Notes: generated by a model not told the origin, from the letters alone. 15,691 bases of DNA from Nitrospira sp. (GCA_016873575.1 VGWY01000034.1:1-15691), one strand, 5' to 3'; positions 1 to 7,509 are shown, counted from the first letter of the stretch. Program-made: numbers and translations.

Positions 1-42
1 CAGGGTGCTGTCTTCACTAAACAGGGTGCTGTCTTCACTAAA
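1..42 (+). repeat. Two tandem copies of a 21-bp unit inside the first gene
   Basis: The unit CAGGGTGCTGTCTTCACTAA(A) occurs twice with no mismatch. It is exactly seven codons and encodes QGAVFTK twice without disturbing the frame. Copy number upstream of base 1 is unknown, so this may be the end of a longer array. Confidence 0.9.
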
Positions 43-795
43 AATGATATATCAGTCGGCCAACGGATTATGGTATTCGGGACACTGCAAACTACTTCAG
101 AGCCACCAGTGCTTGATGCTACAAATGGACTTGCACGCATGCTGATTACAAAAATTACCGGCACTGTGAATGCTGTTTCAGATGGCCAGATTGAAATGAA
201 CCTGCAAACCATTGATGGCCGTCCAATCAAGTTCTTTGATTTTACAGGCACAGGAAAGACACCAGGAGAAGATGCTGATCCAGCCCATTACGAGGTAGCA
301 ACAAGCACACTGCCACTCTCTGGAATCACAGATGGTGCACCAATATGTTTTCGCGGCTTTGTGCGGTCTTTCGGTCAGGCACCTCCAGATTTCGATGCAT
401 GGACAATTGTAAATGTTACTAATTCACCTGCTGATCTCATAGTAGACTGGTCTCCGCCTATTAGTACTCCTTTTACGAGTCTGTCTCCCTCAGGCATGGT
501 GCTAAACATGACTGGTACAGGGTTATTCCATCATCTTGTCCGTAAGTGGGTCATAGTTGATCTCCTGTCTTACCCTGCAGCTCCTACAATTGAGCCTCAT
601 GATTCAAATAAAGGGCTCTTTGCCATCAATTACCAGGGAACAGTATATTTATACACACAGTTTGATGCTTACCAGCAAGCCTTGAGCACGCATCTTGGAT
701 CAGGTCAGAAGGCCCGTTTGTTCAGTGCACATGGAAATTTTACAGACAATACAGTCACTATGAAAGCACGCCGTATGCTGACAGCATTAAAATAA
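1..795 (+). CDS. Hypothetical beta-rich protein, 5'-truncated by window edge
   Basis: The reading frame is open from base 1, so the gene starts outside the window; the ATG at 70 is only the first internal Met, and 265 codons before the stop are visible. The protein opens with two exact copies of QGAVFTK and then DISVGQRIMVFGTLQ, which resembles the strand-turn pattern of DUF5666-like or OB-like domains found in bacterial lipoproteins and exported proteins. Further on are FDFTGTG and a GFVRSFGQAPPDFDA stretch, then a Ser/Thr/Gly-rich part around SPSGMVLNMTGTG. There is no enzyme motif, no Cys cluster and no membrane segment in the visible part. Export is inferred from composition only, because the N-terminus is missing. 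I do not recognise a function. The stop is followed by an inverted repeat at 808-838. Confidence 0.7.
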   Translation, partial: QGAVFTKQGAVFTKNDISVGQRIMVFGTLQTTSEPPVLDATNGLARMLITKITGTVNAVSDGQIEMNLQTIDGRPIKFFDFTGTGKTPGEDADPAHYEVATSTLPLSGITDGAPICFRGFVRSFGQAPPDFDAWTIVNVTNSPADLIVDWSPPISTPFTSLSPSGMVLNMTGTGLFHHLVRKWVIVDLLSYPAAPTIEPHDSNKGLFAINYQGTVYLYTQFDAYQQALSTHLGSGQKARLFSAHGNFTDNTVTMKARRMLTALK

Positions 796-807
796 ACCCT
801 GTTGGAA

Positions 808-838
808 TTGTGCACGAGGCATTGAACACCGTGCACAA
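808..838 (+). terminator. Inverted repeat after the first gene, possible terminator
   Basis: TTGTGCACG (808-816) and CGTGCACAA (830-838) form a perfect 9-bp stem with a 13-nt loop, 13 bp after the stop of the preceding gene. No proper T-tract follows directly, although a T-rich stretch (TCTTTTCTCT) lies about 10 nt further on. It could be a weak terminator or an operator-like palindrome, since GTGCAC is itself palindromic. Confidence 0.35.
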
Positions 839-857
839 AAGCGAAAGTCTTTTCTCT

Positions 858-909
858 GGATTCCCGCTGGAGCCTGCCCTCGAATGTCTTAATCGGGGGC
901 GGGAATGAC
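858..909 (-). repeat. Short dispersed repeat, GTCATTCCCGC type
   Basis: ATTCCCGC (860-867) and GCGGGAAT (899-906) are inverted ends around a 31-nt middle. On the minus strand the element begins CGTCATTCCCGCCCCC and ends GCGGGAATCC, the layout of palindromic repeats that are common in Nitrospirota and Desulfobacterota genomes. A related inverted pair lies at 8458-8528 and a decayed half at 7854-7869. Confidence 0.6.
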
Positions 910-959
910 GGCCTTTTGTTTGAGTTTATTTTATGCAACATTTGGGTTAAGATTAGAAT

Positions 960-1865
960 GTGTATAAAAGATTCAGGGTTATTCACTATTTCTTTCTTTC
1001 AATCTTAATATTAGCATTTAAACCAGACCCTTCTTTCGCATCCGGGAAGTTTGGTACAAGTCTATCATTCGGTCCTGATGACTATCAGGAAAATCGCTCT
1101 GTCATCTATCTCGACCTAACACCACATATGGGAATAAACGCCAGCACATCCTTTTACAAGGAAAGGTATCTAACTACTACAGAAGAATATCAGATTGAGG
1201 CCATTGTCTTTCTTCACCATAATCTGACTATGAGTGGTGGTTATTTCCTTTCGCCGCCATCAAACAATCTGAAATCATACTCTCTCTTCGGTAGCGTGGA
1301 TTTCACTCTATTCAGGGCAGGGTTGGATAAAGATGGGCAATCAAGATATAAAACAACAGTGAGTGTTTCTGGAGAGACAAAAGAATTATTTCTGAATACA
1401 TATTTCCAAAACAGATACCCTAAATGGTATAACCTCAATCAGGATTCAATGGGTATATCTTTAAACCAGACTGTTTTAAAGGATTATTATTTTGAAATTA
1501 GCTATATATCATATCATTATGACAGAGACCTCAATATGATCAATACAGCATTACTTAAGAGGATAAGAACCAGGCAACCATCTTTCGTGAGGTTAGGCCA
1601 GATTAATGCATTAGGTTTTATTTCAGGATTACCATCAAAAATTTATACTGTTACCCTGGGGGCACAACTCTTTGAAAGGCTGCATATTGATGGGTCATGT
1701 TCAAAGATACATTTCGAACTCTACCAACCTGCTGCTTCCTTGTATACCATTGGTCTGGATTTCTCTCTGTTACAAAACCTTGAGCTTAATCTTGAATTGA
1801 ATCTGCCCAGCAGCGAAGCCTCAGAAGACATATATTACACGGGTGGGATAACATACTATTTTTAA
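960..1865 (+). CDS. Exported protein, probable outer-membrane beta-barrel
   Basis: This is a 301-residue protein. The start is GTG at 960, the first start codon after an in-frame TAG at 954-956; an overlapping ATG at 958 is in another frame. Residues 1-27 look like a signal peptide: basic MYKRFR, then a hydrophobic YFFLSILILAF core and a small-residue exit at SFAS. The mature part alternates polar and aromatic residues, with many Tyr and Phe and repeated strand-like stretches such as YYFEISYISYHY and LELNLELNL. It ends in GGITYYF; a C-terminal aromatic residue is the usual BAM recognition signal of outer-membrane barrels. No good ribosome binding site precedes the GTG. No specific family is recognised. 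The envelope location is well supported, but any transport or assembly role is unknown. Confidence 0.7.
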   Translation: MYKRFRVIHYFFLSILILAFKPDPSFASGKFGTSLSFGPDDYQENRSVIYLDLTPHMGINASTSFYKERYLTTTEEYQIEAIVFLHHNLTMSGGYFLSPPSNNLKSYSLFGSVDFTLFRAGLDKDGQSRYKTTVSVSGETKELFLNTYFQNRYPKWYNLNQDSMGISLNQTVLKDYYFEISYISYHYDRDLNMINTALLKRIRTRQPSFVRLGQINALGFISGLPSKIYTVTLGAQLFERLHIDGSCSKIHFELYQPAASLYTIGLDFSLLQNLELNLELNLPSSEASEDIYYTGGITYYF

Positions 1866-1876
1866 GCAAATCGTTT

Positions 1877-1896
1877 AAATCGGTCACCACTGATTT
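1877..1896 (+). terminator. Small hairpin after the barrel gene
   Basis: AAATCGGT (1877-1884) pairs with ACTGATTT (1889-1896), eight pairs with one G-U and a 4-nt CACC loop, 12 bp after the stop. No U-tract follows, so termination is a weak guess. It could also lie in the leader of the peptidase gene downstream. Confidence 0.25.
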
Positions 1897-1937
1897 AGGT
1901 GCCATAGTATAAAATATAGCAGAAAAGGAGGGGGCAG

Positions 1938-2795
1938 ATGCTCTTAGTTGTTCATGGAGGGGCTGGCAACAGAAGGCCCACAAAAAATGTTTTAAAGAAG
2001 CTTTCTGAATCCCTTCAAGAAGGATATACGATACTGAGTAAGAATGGGACAGCCCTCGATGCAGTAGTAAGATCAATAACCATTCTTGAAGACTCAGGTC
2101 TTTTTAATGCAGGTTCGGGTGGAAACCTGCAGCTTGACGGCGTAAGAAGACTGGATGCATCGCTAATGGAAGGGAAAGACTTAAAAACAGGTTCCGTAAT
2201 AGGAATTGAAGGAATAAAAAATCCGATCGGGCTGGCAAGGATTATCATGGATTTACCCAATACAATGCTGACCAACACAGGAGCAAGAAAGATTGCAGAA
2301 GCAAATAACCTTGAACCTCTCCCTGAACCTGATAAAGAGTCATTAGCGAGGCTCGCAGAGATAAAGAAAAAAGGAACGGAAACTGTTGATATTTACAAAG
2401 AATGTTTCTCAACAGTCGGTGCCGTCGCCCTTGATACACATGGCAACCTTGCAGCAGGCTCATCTACAGGCGGGATACAGGCAATGCTTCCCGGACGGGT
2501 TGGTGATTCACCTATTATTGGGGCAGGCATATACGCAGAAAACTCGATGGGTGCGGTTGCATGCACAGGTAAAGGAGAGTATATCATAAGGCTTTCTCTC
2601 GCAAAAGAGATATGCATGAATCTGAGAACGGGGTCTCCTCTTTTCGCGGCTCGGGTATCTTTACGAAGACTTTTAAAGATAGGCGGGAATGCTGGTGTAA
2701 TCGTAATGAATAAAAAGGGACAATTTACAATCTTACATACAACAAGGTGTATGCCTTCAGGTTATGTGAACGAGAGAGGAGTTGTGGTTAAATAG
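1938..2795 (+). CDS. iaaA: Isoaspartyl peptidase / type 2 L-asparaginase
   Basis: This is an Ntn-hydrolase of 285 residues. The family is made as a precursor that cuts itself before a Thr; the freed Thr then hydrolyses isoaspartyl dipeptides and asparagine in the cytoplasm. Visible landmarks are HGGAG near the N-terminus (residues 6-10), FNAGSGGNLQLDG (56-68), the cleavage and nucleophile region STVGAVALD with Thr159 as predicted nucleophile, GNLAAGSSTGG (169-179), GRVGDSP (186-192) for substrate carboxylate binding, and TGKGE (210-214). The length is slightly short for the family (about 300-320), with a short linker before Thr159. The start is firm: AAGGAGGGGG lies 6 nt before the ATG. The gene stands alone between a plus-strand barrel gene and a convergent histidine kinase, so it probably has its own promoter. 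A role in repairing or recycling isoaspartate-damaged peptides is inferred from the family. Confidence 0.9.
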   Translation: MLLVVHGGAGNRRPTKNVLKKLSESLQEGYTILSKNGTALDAVVRSITILEDSGLFNAGSGGNLQLDGVRRLDASLMEGKDLKTGSVIGIEGIKNPIGLARIIMDLPNTMLTNTGARKIAEANNLEPLPEPDKESLARLAEIKKKGTETVDIYKECFSTVGAVALDTHGNLAAGSSTGGIQAMLPGRVGDSPIIGAGIYAENSMGAVACTGKGEYIIRLSLAKEICMNLRTGSPLFAARVSLRRLLKIGGNAGVIVMNKKGQFTILHTTRCMPSGYVNERGVVVK

Positions 2796-2832
2796 GGATT
2801 TAAGAAAATAAACTGTAGCAGTAAAAATATGC

Positions 2833-3657
2833 TTATCTTGACCTGTAAGGAAAAAAGAGGCTGAAGGTAGATCCCCTGCCGACCTTACTGTCTATTTTAA
2901 TAAAACCACCATGACCTTCAACTATCTTTTTAATAATGGGAAGACCTAATCCTGTCTCATGTTTTGTTACCTTTGTGGAATAAAATGGTTCAAATATCAA
3001 TCTTAAATGTTCTTCAGGAATGCCTGCTCCTGTATCTGATACACTTACGGTCACATAGTTTTTCATTCTGATAGAAGCTTCATTTGTGGCAATAGTCAGT
3101 ATCCCCCCTTGGGACATTGTATCGACAGCATTTGAGATAAGATTATTCATTGCCTCTTTCACCTGTCTTCTATCTACATATACCTGAGTAACATCTTTAA
3201 AATATTTTTGCACGCTTATAGAACGATTACGAAACATATCTTTAAAAATCCTTAAAGATTCATTCACGATTCGATTCATATTTTCTTCTTTTTTGAGGAA
3301 AAAAGGCTTATTGGTAAAAACAAGGACATCTCTCAGAATTTCCTCAAGCCTTTTTACTTCTGAAGAAATCATTTCTACATATTCATTTTCCTGTGTACCC
3401 TGAGGGACGCTCTTTTTAAGCCTTTCGGTAAATCCCCCGATCACGGTTATCGGATTTCGTATCTCATGGGCTACATTCGCTGTGAGCCTTCCGAGCGCAG
3501 TCAATTTTTCATATTCAATAAGTCTTTTATGTAAAATCTCTTCAGCCTTTTGAAACCTAAATGTAGATTTTTCCAAGCGGACAAGCTTTTTACGGAGCGA
3601 CAAAAGCTCATTCAGAAGCTGCTCTTTTGTTTTCTTTTTATCCTGCATACTGTTCAT
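2833..3657 (-). CDS. Sensor histidine kinase without a sensor domain
   Basis: This is a 274-residue cytoplasmic kinase. Residues 5-55 form a charged Lys/Glu/Leu coiled coil with no transmembrane segment and no PAS or HAMP domain. The HisKA dimerisation domain follows, with the phosphate-accepting His64 in NVAHEIRNP. The HATPase domain has the N box (NNLISNAVD, Asn176), G1 box DTGAGIP (208-214), F box FEPFYSTK (222-229) and G2 box GLGLP (236-240), so all catalytic boxes are present. The layout resembles the C-terminal half of NtrB-like kinases. No response regulator lies beside it. It sits 62 bp downstream of the acyl-CoA dehydrogenase on the same strand and may be cotranscribed. With no sensor domain, the signal probably comes through a partner protein or the coiled coil; that is inference. 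Two Met codons (residues 1 and 4) could start it and neither has a clear ribosome binding site. Confidence 0.9.
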   Translation of the reverse strand: MNSMQDKKKTKEQLLNELLSLRKKLVRLEKSTFRFQKAEEILHKRLIEYEKLTALGRLTANVAHEIRNPITVIGGFTERLKKSVPQGTQENEYVEMISSEVKRLEEILRDVLVFTNKPFFLKKEENMNRIVNESLRIFKDMFRNRSISVQKYFKDVTQVYVDRRQVKEAMNNLISNAVDTMSQGGILTIATNEASIRMKNYVTVSVSDTGAGIPEEHLRLIFEPFYSTKVTKHETGLGLPIIKKIVEGHGGFIKIDSKVGRGSTFSLFFPYRSR

Positions 3658-3719
3658 TTTTAGGTCAAAAAATATCTTTCAATATAATATCAGATGTGAA
3701 GAATAATTTTTAAAAGCCT

Positions 3720-4874
3720 TCACTTCTTTGCTGCCTCTTTTATCAAAGCCTGACCGATGACATTCCTCTGGATCTGATTCGTCCCTTCATAAATCTGGAG
3801 AATCTTTGCATCTCTCATCATCTTCTCAACAGGATACTCCCTCATATATCCTGAGCCACCCATAACCTGGACAGCGTTTGTGGTTACCCGCATTGCCATA
3901 TCAGTTGCAAAGACCTTTGCCATAGCAGACTGCTTTGTTATTTCCTTTGCACCGCTATCTATATATCGTGCTACAGAATAAACCAGTGCCCTTGCTGCTT
4001 CTATCTCTGTTGCCATATCTGCAAGCATATGCTGGACTGCCTGAAAACTGATTATTGGATGGCCGAACTGTATACGCTGTCTTGCAAACTTTACAGCCTC
4101 TTCAAAAGCTCCCTGTGCAACCCCTACCCCCTGTGCCCCAACACCTGCACGTGCATTATCAAGGGTCTTCATTGCAACAATAAAACCTAATCCTTCTTTA
4201 CCAAGAAGGTTCTCCTTAGGGATTCTGCAGTTGTCAAATATGAGTTCCCTCGTAACCGATGCCCTTATACCCATCTTCTTTTCTTTTTTACCGAAATGAA
4301 ATCCCTGAGTTCCTTTTTCAACGATAAATGCAGATGCACCCCTTGCGCCTTTCTTCCTGTCAGTTATTGCAATGATGGTATAAATCTCCGCCTCTCCACC
4401 ATTGGTTATCCATTGCTTGGTTCCATTTAATATATATTCATTGCCTTCAAGCCGTGCGGTTGTCTGTATCCCGGCAGCATCACTCCCTGCATTTGGTTCA
4501 GTAATGCCAAATGCAACAAGCCTCTTTCCTGCTGCGATGTCAGGGAGGTACTTCTTCTTTTGGTCATCAGATCCAAAGAAAAGGATGGGATATGTTCCGA
4601 GTGCATTTGCCGCGTATGATGTTGCTACACCAAGGCATGCCCTCGACAGTTCTTCCACAGCAATGCATAATTCAAGACATCCCTTTCCTATACCTCCATA
4701 TTCTTCAGGAATGAAGAGACCAAAGATGTCAGATTGGGCAAGTACCTTCATAATTTCCCAGGGGAACTCTTCCTTTTCGTCGAGTTCATGTCTTACAGGC
4801 ACAACCTTTTCTTCTGCAATCTGTCTTATCAGATCCCTTATCATTACCTGGTCTTCATTTAGAAAATAGTCCAT
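3720..4874 (-). CDS. Acyl-CoA dehydrogenase
   Basis: This FAD enzyme introduces the alpha-beta double bond into acyl-CoA thioesters and passes electrons to an electron-transfer flavoprotein. Its 384 residues are a normal family length. It shows the N-terminal helical domain, the FAD/substrate signature GITEPNAGSD (123-132), a middle beta domain with KQWITNGG (153-160), and the C-terminal signature QVMGGSGYMREYPVEK (336-351). The catalytic base is the Glu of IYEGTNQIQRN (Glu363), the position used by short-chain (butyryl-CoA type) dehydrogenases, so a short- or branched-chain substrate is likely but not proven. The start ATG is preceded by GGAGG 8 nt upstream. No etfAB, thiolase or enoyl-CoA hydratase gene is in the window, so the pathway cannot be fixed from context. 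The next gene downstream is a histidine kinase. Confidence 0.93.
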   Translation of the reverse strand: MDYFLNEDQVMIRDLIRQIAEEKVVPVRHELDEKEEFPWEIMKVLAQSDIFGLFIPEEYGGIGKGCLELCIAVEELSRACLGVATSYAANALGTYPILFFGSDDQKKKYLPDIAAGKRLVAFGITEPNAGSDAAGIQTTARLEGNEYILNGTKQWITNGGEAEIYTIIAITDRKKGARGASAFIVEKGTQGFHFGKKEKKMGIRASVTRELIFDNCRIPKENLLGKEGLGFIVAMKTLDNARAGVGAQGVGVAQGAFEEAVKFARQRIQFGHPIISFQAVQHMLADMATEIEAARALVYSVARYIDSGAKEITKQSAMAKVFATDMAMRVTTNAVQVMGGSGYMREYPVEKMMRDAKILQIYEGTNQIQRNVIGQALIKEAAKK

Positions 4875-4933
4875 TGTGTATCCTCCGTGGCGTTAAAATA
4901 GGAACTAAGAATTGGGAAATGAGAAGTTAATAA

Positions 4934-4981
4934 TTTCTTATTTCTTACTTCTTGTTTCTTACTTCTTGTTTCTTTACTTCC
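4934..4981. repeat. Pyrimidine-rich minisatellite, 14-bp unit
   Basis: TTTCTTACTTCTTG occurs at 4941-4954 and 4955-4968, with a half copy before (4934-4940) and a degenerate copy after (4969-4981). It fills most of the 150-bp gap between the PmbA-like gene and the acyl-CoA dehydrogenase. On the transcribed minus strand it reads as a purine-rich AAGAAGTAAGAAAC repeat. Confidence 0.8.
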
Positions 4982-5024
4982 TATGTGTTCATTTTATCAG
5001 GAAAGAGACCGATTGTAAAAGGTT

Positions 5025-6365
5025 CTATGCGCTGATATCTATTTGCCCGATGAGGAGACTTGGCGAACCGATACTACCGTAAAACCTCAGGTCGTCTCCA
5101 ACTGACTCTATCTTTCCAAAAAGTTCAAGGATATTCCCTGAGATGATCGCCTCTTTCACAGGAAATTTTATCTCCCCCTTCTCTATCCAAAGGCCAGTAA
5201 CACCGATGGAAAATTCACCCGAGATCGGGTTTGCGGTATGCACTCCCATGGCCTCTGTAATATACAGTGCTTTGTCAGGTGCATTGAAAAGATGCCCGAG
5301 ACTCATGACAGCAGATTTTTCATTCGCTTCTACATACAGATTTGATATACCAACAGAGGGGAGACCTGAGAAACCACCCCTTACAGCGTTGCCGGTTGAT
5401 ACAACACTATCCTTTTTGGCTGTATAGGTATTATAAAGATACCCCTGCAGTACACCCTCTTTGATTAAAATCTTTTCTCTTGAACATACACCTTCATCAT
5501 CTACAGGCCTGCTTCCCAGCATTCCTATCATAACCCCATTATCAACCATATTTAACGCCGGACTGATTACCTGTTTCCCGATCTTTCCTGCCAAAAGAGA
5601 CTTCCCTTTCTGTACTGATTCAGATGATAATAACGATGCAAATATTCCTACAAAATCTACTGCCACTGCATTGTCAAGTATTACCTGTGCTTTTACCGCA
5701 TCTATTCTTCTCGAACCAAGCAGGCTCAGTGCCCTCCTCGCAGCATTTTTCCCTACTTCTTCAAATGAAACGTTTTGAAGAAATCTGCTTCCTGCAAAAT
5801 CCCATGCCATCTGGCTATCTGATGAAGTCTCTGCAACAGCAGTAATCTGAGCCGTACATGCCGTTGAAGCATAATATGTATCAATGCCTTGAGAATTCAT
5901 TATGATGGTATCTGACTTTGAAAATGTACCGAGTGCCTTCCTGATCCTCTTAATCCTTTCATCCTCACGATATGCTGATTCCTCTAAAATAAACACCTTC
6001 TGTATTGCATTTTCTTCCCTGATTAGATCTATCTCTGGATCGAATATATCCACATGCGATTCACCGGACACCTCAGACAACCCAAGATATTGGTCAGGAT
6101 CAGCCCATCGCGCAGCCTCTACCGCATTTGTCACGACAGATTCAATCTCACCTCTGTCTGTAGAATAAGAAAACCCAAGACATCCATTCTTAAGAACCCT
6201 GAGCGCATATCCAAAGCTGAGAGATGATTCGAGCAAGTCTATCTCCTTATTTTTTACTTCTACTGAAAGACCCCTGGAAGATTTTATAAATACCTCAGCC
6301 TCATCAGCACCCTTCCTGAGAGCACTCTGTAAGAGTTCTCCTGCAAATTCCTTTTCAGTCTTCAT
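5025..6365 (-). CDS. pmbA: TldD/PmbA family protein, PmbA (TldE) type
   Basis: This 446-residue protein matches the family in length and ends. In characterised systems TldD and PmbA/TldE form a heterodimeric cytoplasmic metalloprotease that unfolds and degrades peptides, as in microcin B17 maturation and CcdA antitoxin turnover. The sequence shows the N-terminal domain with ADEAEVFIKSSRGLSVEVKN (residues 20-39), a central GSRRIDAVKAQVILDN segment, and the conserved C-terminal stretches EGVLQGYLYNTYTAKK, SGEFSIGVTGLWIEKGEI and FYGSIGSPSLLIGQ. The zinc-binding HExxxH of TldD is absent, which assigns it to the PmbA/TldE side. Its ATG overlaps the 3' end of the queD-like gene by 11 bp, so the two are probably translationally coupled. 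No tldD partner is in the window. Confidence 0.9.
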   Translation of the reverse strand: MKTEKEFAGELLQSALRKGADEAEVFIKSSRGLSVEVKNKEIDLLESSLSFGYALRVLKNGCLGFSYSTDRGEIESVVTNAVEAARWADPDQYLGLSEVSGESHVDIFDPEIDLIREENAIQKVFILEESAYREDERIKRIRKALGTFSKSDTIIMNSQGIDTYYASTACTAQITAVAETSSDSQMAWDFAGSRFLQNVSFEEVGKNAARRALSLLGSRRIDAVKAQVILDNAVAVDFVGIFASLLSSESVQKGKSLLAGKIGKQVISPALNMVDNGVMIGMLGSRPVDDEGVCSREKILIKEGVLQGYLYNTYTAKKDSVVSTGNAVRGGFSGLPSVGISNLYVEANEKSAVMSLGHLFNAPDKALYITEAMGVHTANPISGEFSIGVTGLWIEKGEIKFPVKEAIISGNILELFGKIESVGDDLRFYGSIGSPSLLIGQIDISA

Positions 6366-6726
6366 AGTATGTGACAGAAGCAGTCTCAGATTCCCATACA
6401 GTTACAGCAGAGAGATGGACAGCGTCATTATTTATTTTCTTCCTGAGCGTGTCATAAATCCACTTTGCAATATTCTCTGCAGAGGGGTTTTTCTCGGTAA
6501 AAGGGAATATCTCGTTTAAAAAGCTATGGTCAAGCGGTGCAACGACTTCTTTTAAAAGGCCCTCGATATCATGAAAATCAACTGCTATGTCTATCTCATT
6601 CAGCCTTTCTGTGATGATATGAACCTGAACTTTATAATTATGGCCATGAAGTTTTTCACATGACCCTTTATAGCCTCTGAGTTGATGTGCTGCGGAAAAA
6701 TGTGTCTCTACGGTCAATTCAAACAT
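6355..6726 (-). CDS. queD: 6-carboxy-5,6,7,8-tetrahydropterin synthase (QueD/PTPS family)
   Basis: This 123-residue protein belongs to the 6-pyruvoyl-tetrahydropterin synthase family. QueD converts dihydroneopterin triphosphate to 6-carboxytetrahydropterin in the queuosine/7-deazaguanine pathway. Zinc ligands are visible as His14 (FSAAHQL) and His27/His29 in CEKLHGHNY. Cys23 of this CxxxHGH motif is the catalytic cysteine typical of QueD-type members. Asp66-His67 (PLDHSFLNE) complete the catalytic relay, and Glu112 in WESETAS is the pterin anchor. AAGGAGAG precedes the ATG at good spacing. The 3' end overlaps the pmbA start by 11 bp. queC, queE and queF are not in the window, so a PTPS-like side activity cannot be excluded, but the Cys motif favours QueD. 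Confidence 0.9.
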   Translation of the reverse strand: MFELTVETHFSAAHQLRGYKGSCEKLHGHNYKVQVHIITERLNEIDIAVDFHDIEGLLKEVVAPLDHSFLNEIFPFTEKNPSAENIAKWIYDTLRKKINNDAVHLSAVTVWESETASVTYYED

Positions 6727-6786
6727 CCTGTTATCTCTCCTTTTAATCTAAAGAATCCCTCAAATCGCTGCTTCGGGTTTTCCTCT

Positions 6787-6904
6787 TATTCCCTCCCCAT
6801 TGATGGGGAAGGTCGGAATCGACTCGTACCGAGGTTAGGGTGGGGGTGATTTTATGCTTCATTTCATCCTCCCCTTCATCCCCTCCCATCAAGGGAGGGG
6901 AGAT
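6787..6904. repeat. C/G-rich palindromic repeat, head-to-head pair
   Basis: Two imperfect copies face each other between hpt and queD. The right copy has a perfect hairpin, CCCCTCCC (6880-6887) with GGGAGGGG (6893-6900) and loop ATCAA. The left copy is TCCCTCCCCATTGATGGGGA-like (CCCCAT 6795-6800 with ATGGGG 6803-6808). Read outward-in, both begin TAT, then C-rich arm, TTGATGGG, G-rich arm, and both reach an A/T-rich core. The region is related in style to the repeats at 7712-7813 and 9854-9898. Any reading frame crossing it encodes the spurious PPLMGG-type peptide such repeats produce. Confidence 0.65.
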
Positions 6905-6953
6905 AGTAGATACCTCGCAGCTTGAGTTTATTTTATCATCTATAGTCAATCCA

Positions 6954-6975
6954 CAAGGGCAGGGGATAGCCCTTG
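6954..6975 (-). terminator. Hairpin just downstream of hpt
   Basis: CAAGGGC (6954-6960) and GCCCTTG (6969-6975) form a perfect 7-bp stem with an 8-nt loop, 12 bp beyond the hpt stop on the minus strand. No U-run follows, so it may be an attenuating hairpin or transcript-stabilising 3' structure rather than a full terminator. Confidence 0.35.
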
Positions 6976-6987
6976 CCTTTCTCACTT

Positions 6988-7509
6988 CTAAGCCTTTTTC
7001 TTGAAAATTGAAATATACGGCAGGTTCCTGAATTTATTCTCATAGTCAAGCCCATACCCAACAACGTATTCATTTGGTATCTCAAAGCCTTTATAATCGA
7101 TCGGGACATCCACAATCCTTCTCTCCTTTTTATCAAGGAATACACATATCTTCAGGCTTTTTGGATATCGTGCAAGCATCCGTTCCCGTATCTGGTTGAG
7201 GGTAACGCCTGAATCTATAATATCCTCTACAAGAAGCACGTCCCTGTCAGAAATATCTTCCCTGATATCACAATGAATCTTAACCTCGCCTATGGTTTCC
7301 ATCTTCACATAGCTTGACGCTATCATGAAATCCAGTGTAAGAGGAACCTCTATAGCTCTCACAAGATCTGAGAAAAACATAAATGCACCCTTCAGAATGC
7401 CGATGACAATAAGGTCATTGCCTGCATAGTCTTTTGATATTCTGTCGGCAAGTTCTTTGACCTTCACCTGAATCTGATTGGTTGTGAAAAGGGGTTTCCC
7501 GATAACCAT
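6988..7509 (-). CDS. hpt: Hypoxanthine phosphoribosyltransferase
   Basis: This cytoplasmic purine salvage enzyme joins hypoxanthine (often guanine too) to PRPP, giving IMP or GMP. Its 173 residues match bacterial Hpt. The PRPP-binding signature VLLVEDIIDSGVTL lies at residues 91-104, with the paired acidic residues Glu95-Asp96. The LKGAFMF loop (39-45) carries the non-proline cis-peptide region that binds pyrophosphate. The flexible-loop segment SSYVKM follows at 65-70, and the C-terminal VGYGLDYENKFRNLPYI (150-166) carries the base-contacting part. The start is set by AGGAGG 5 nt before the ATG. It is separated from queD by 261 bp filled largely by a repeat pair and a hairpin, so whether it shares a transcript with queD-pmbA is open. 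Confidence 0.95.
   Translation of the reverse strand: MVIGKPLFTTNQIQVKVKELADRISKDYAGNDLIVIGILKGAFMFFSDLVRAIEVPLTLDFMIASSYVKMETIGEVKIHCDIREDISDRDVLLVEDIIDSGVTLNQIRERMLARYPKSLKICVFLDKKERRIVDVPIDYKGFEIPNEYVVGYGLDYENKFRNLPYISIFKKKA

Noticed and set aside
705..986. 93-codon minus-strand frame across the first intergenic region
   Set aside because: It crosses the end of a plus-strand gene and the repeat at 858-909, and no start signal is seen.
4402..4869. 155-codon plus-strand frame inside the acyl-CoA dehydrogenase
   Set aside because: It is the reverse-frame shadow of a conserved enzyme and has no protein-like motif.
6743..6985. 80-codon minus-strand frame between hpt and queD
   Set aside because: It is made almost wholly from the C/G-rich repeat pair (SPPLMGGDEGE and similar), lacks a ribosome binding site and has no recognisable domain, so I treat it as repeat sequence read as protein.
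6727..6987. Possible preQ1 riboswitch upstream of queD
   Set aside because: The pathway made this worth looking for, but the region lacks the preQ1 hairpin with its A-rich tail; the structure present is repeat hairpins and the CAAGGGC stem near hpt.
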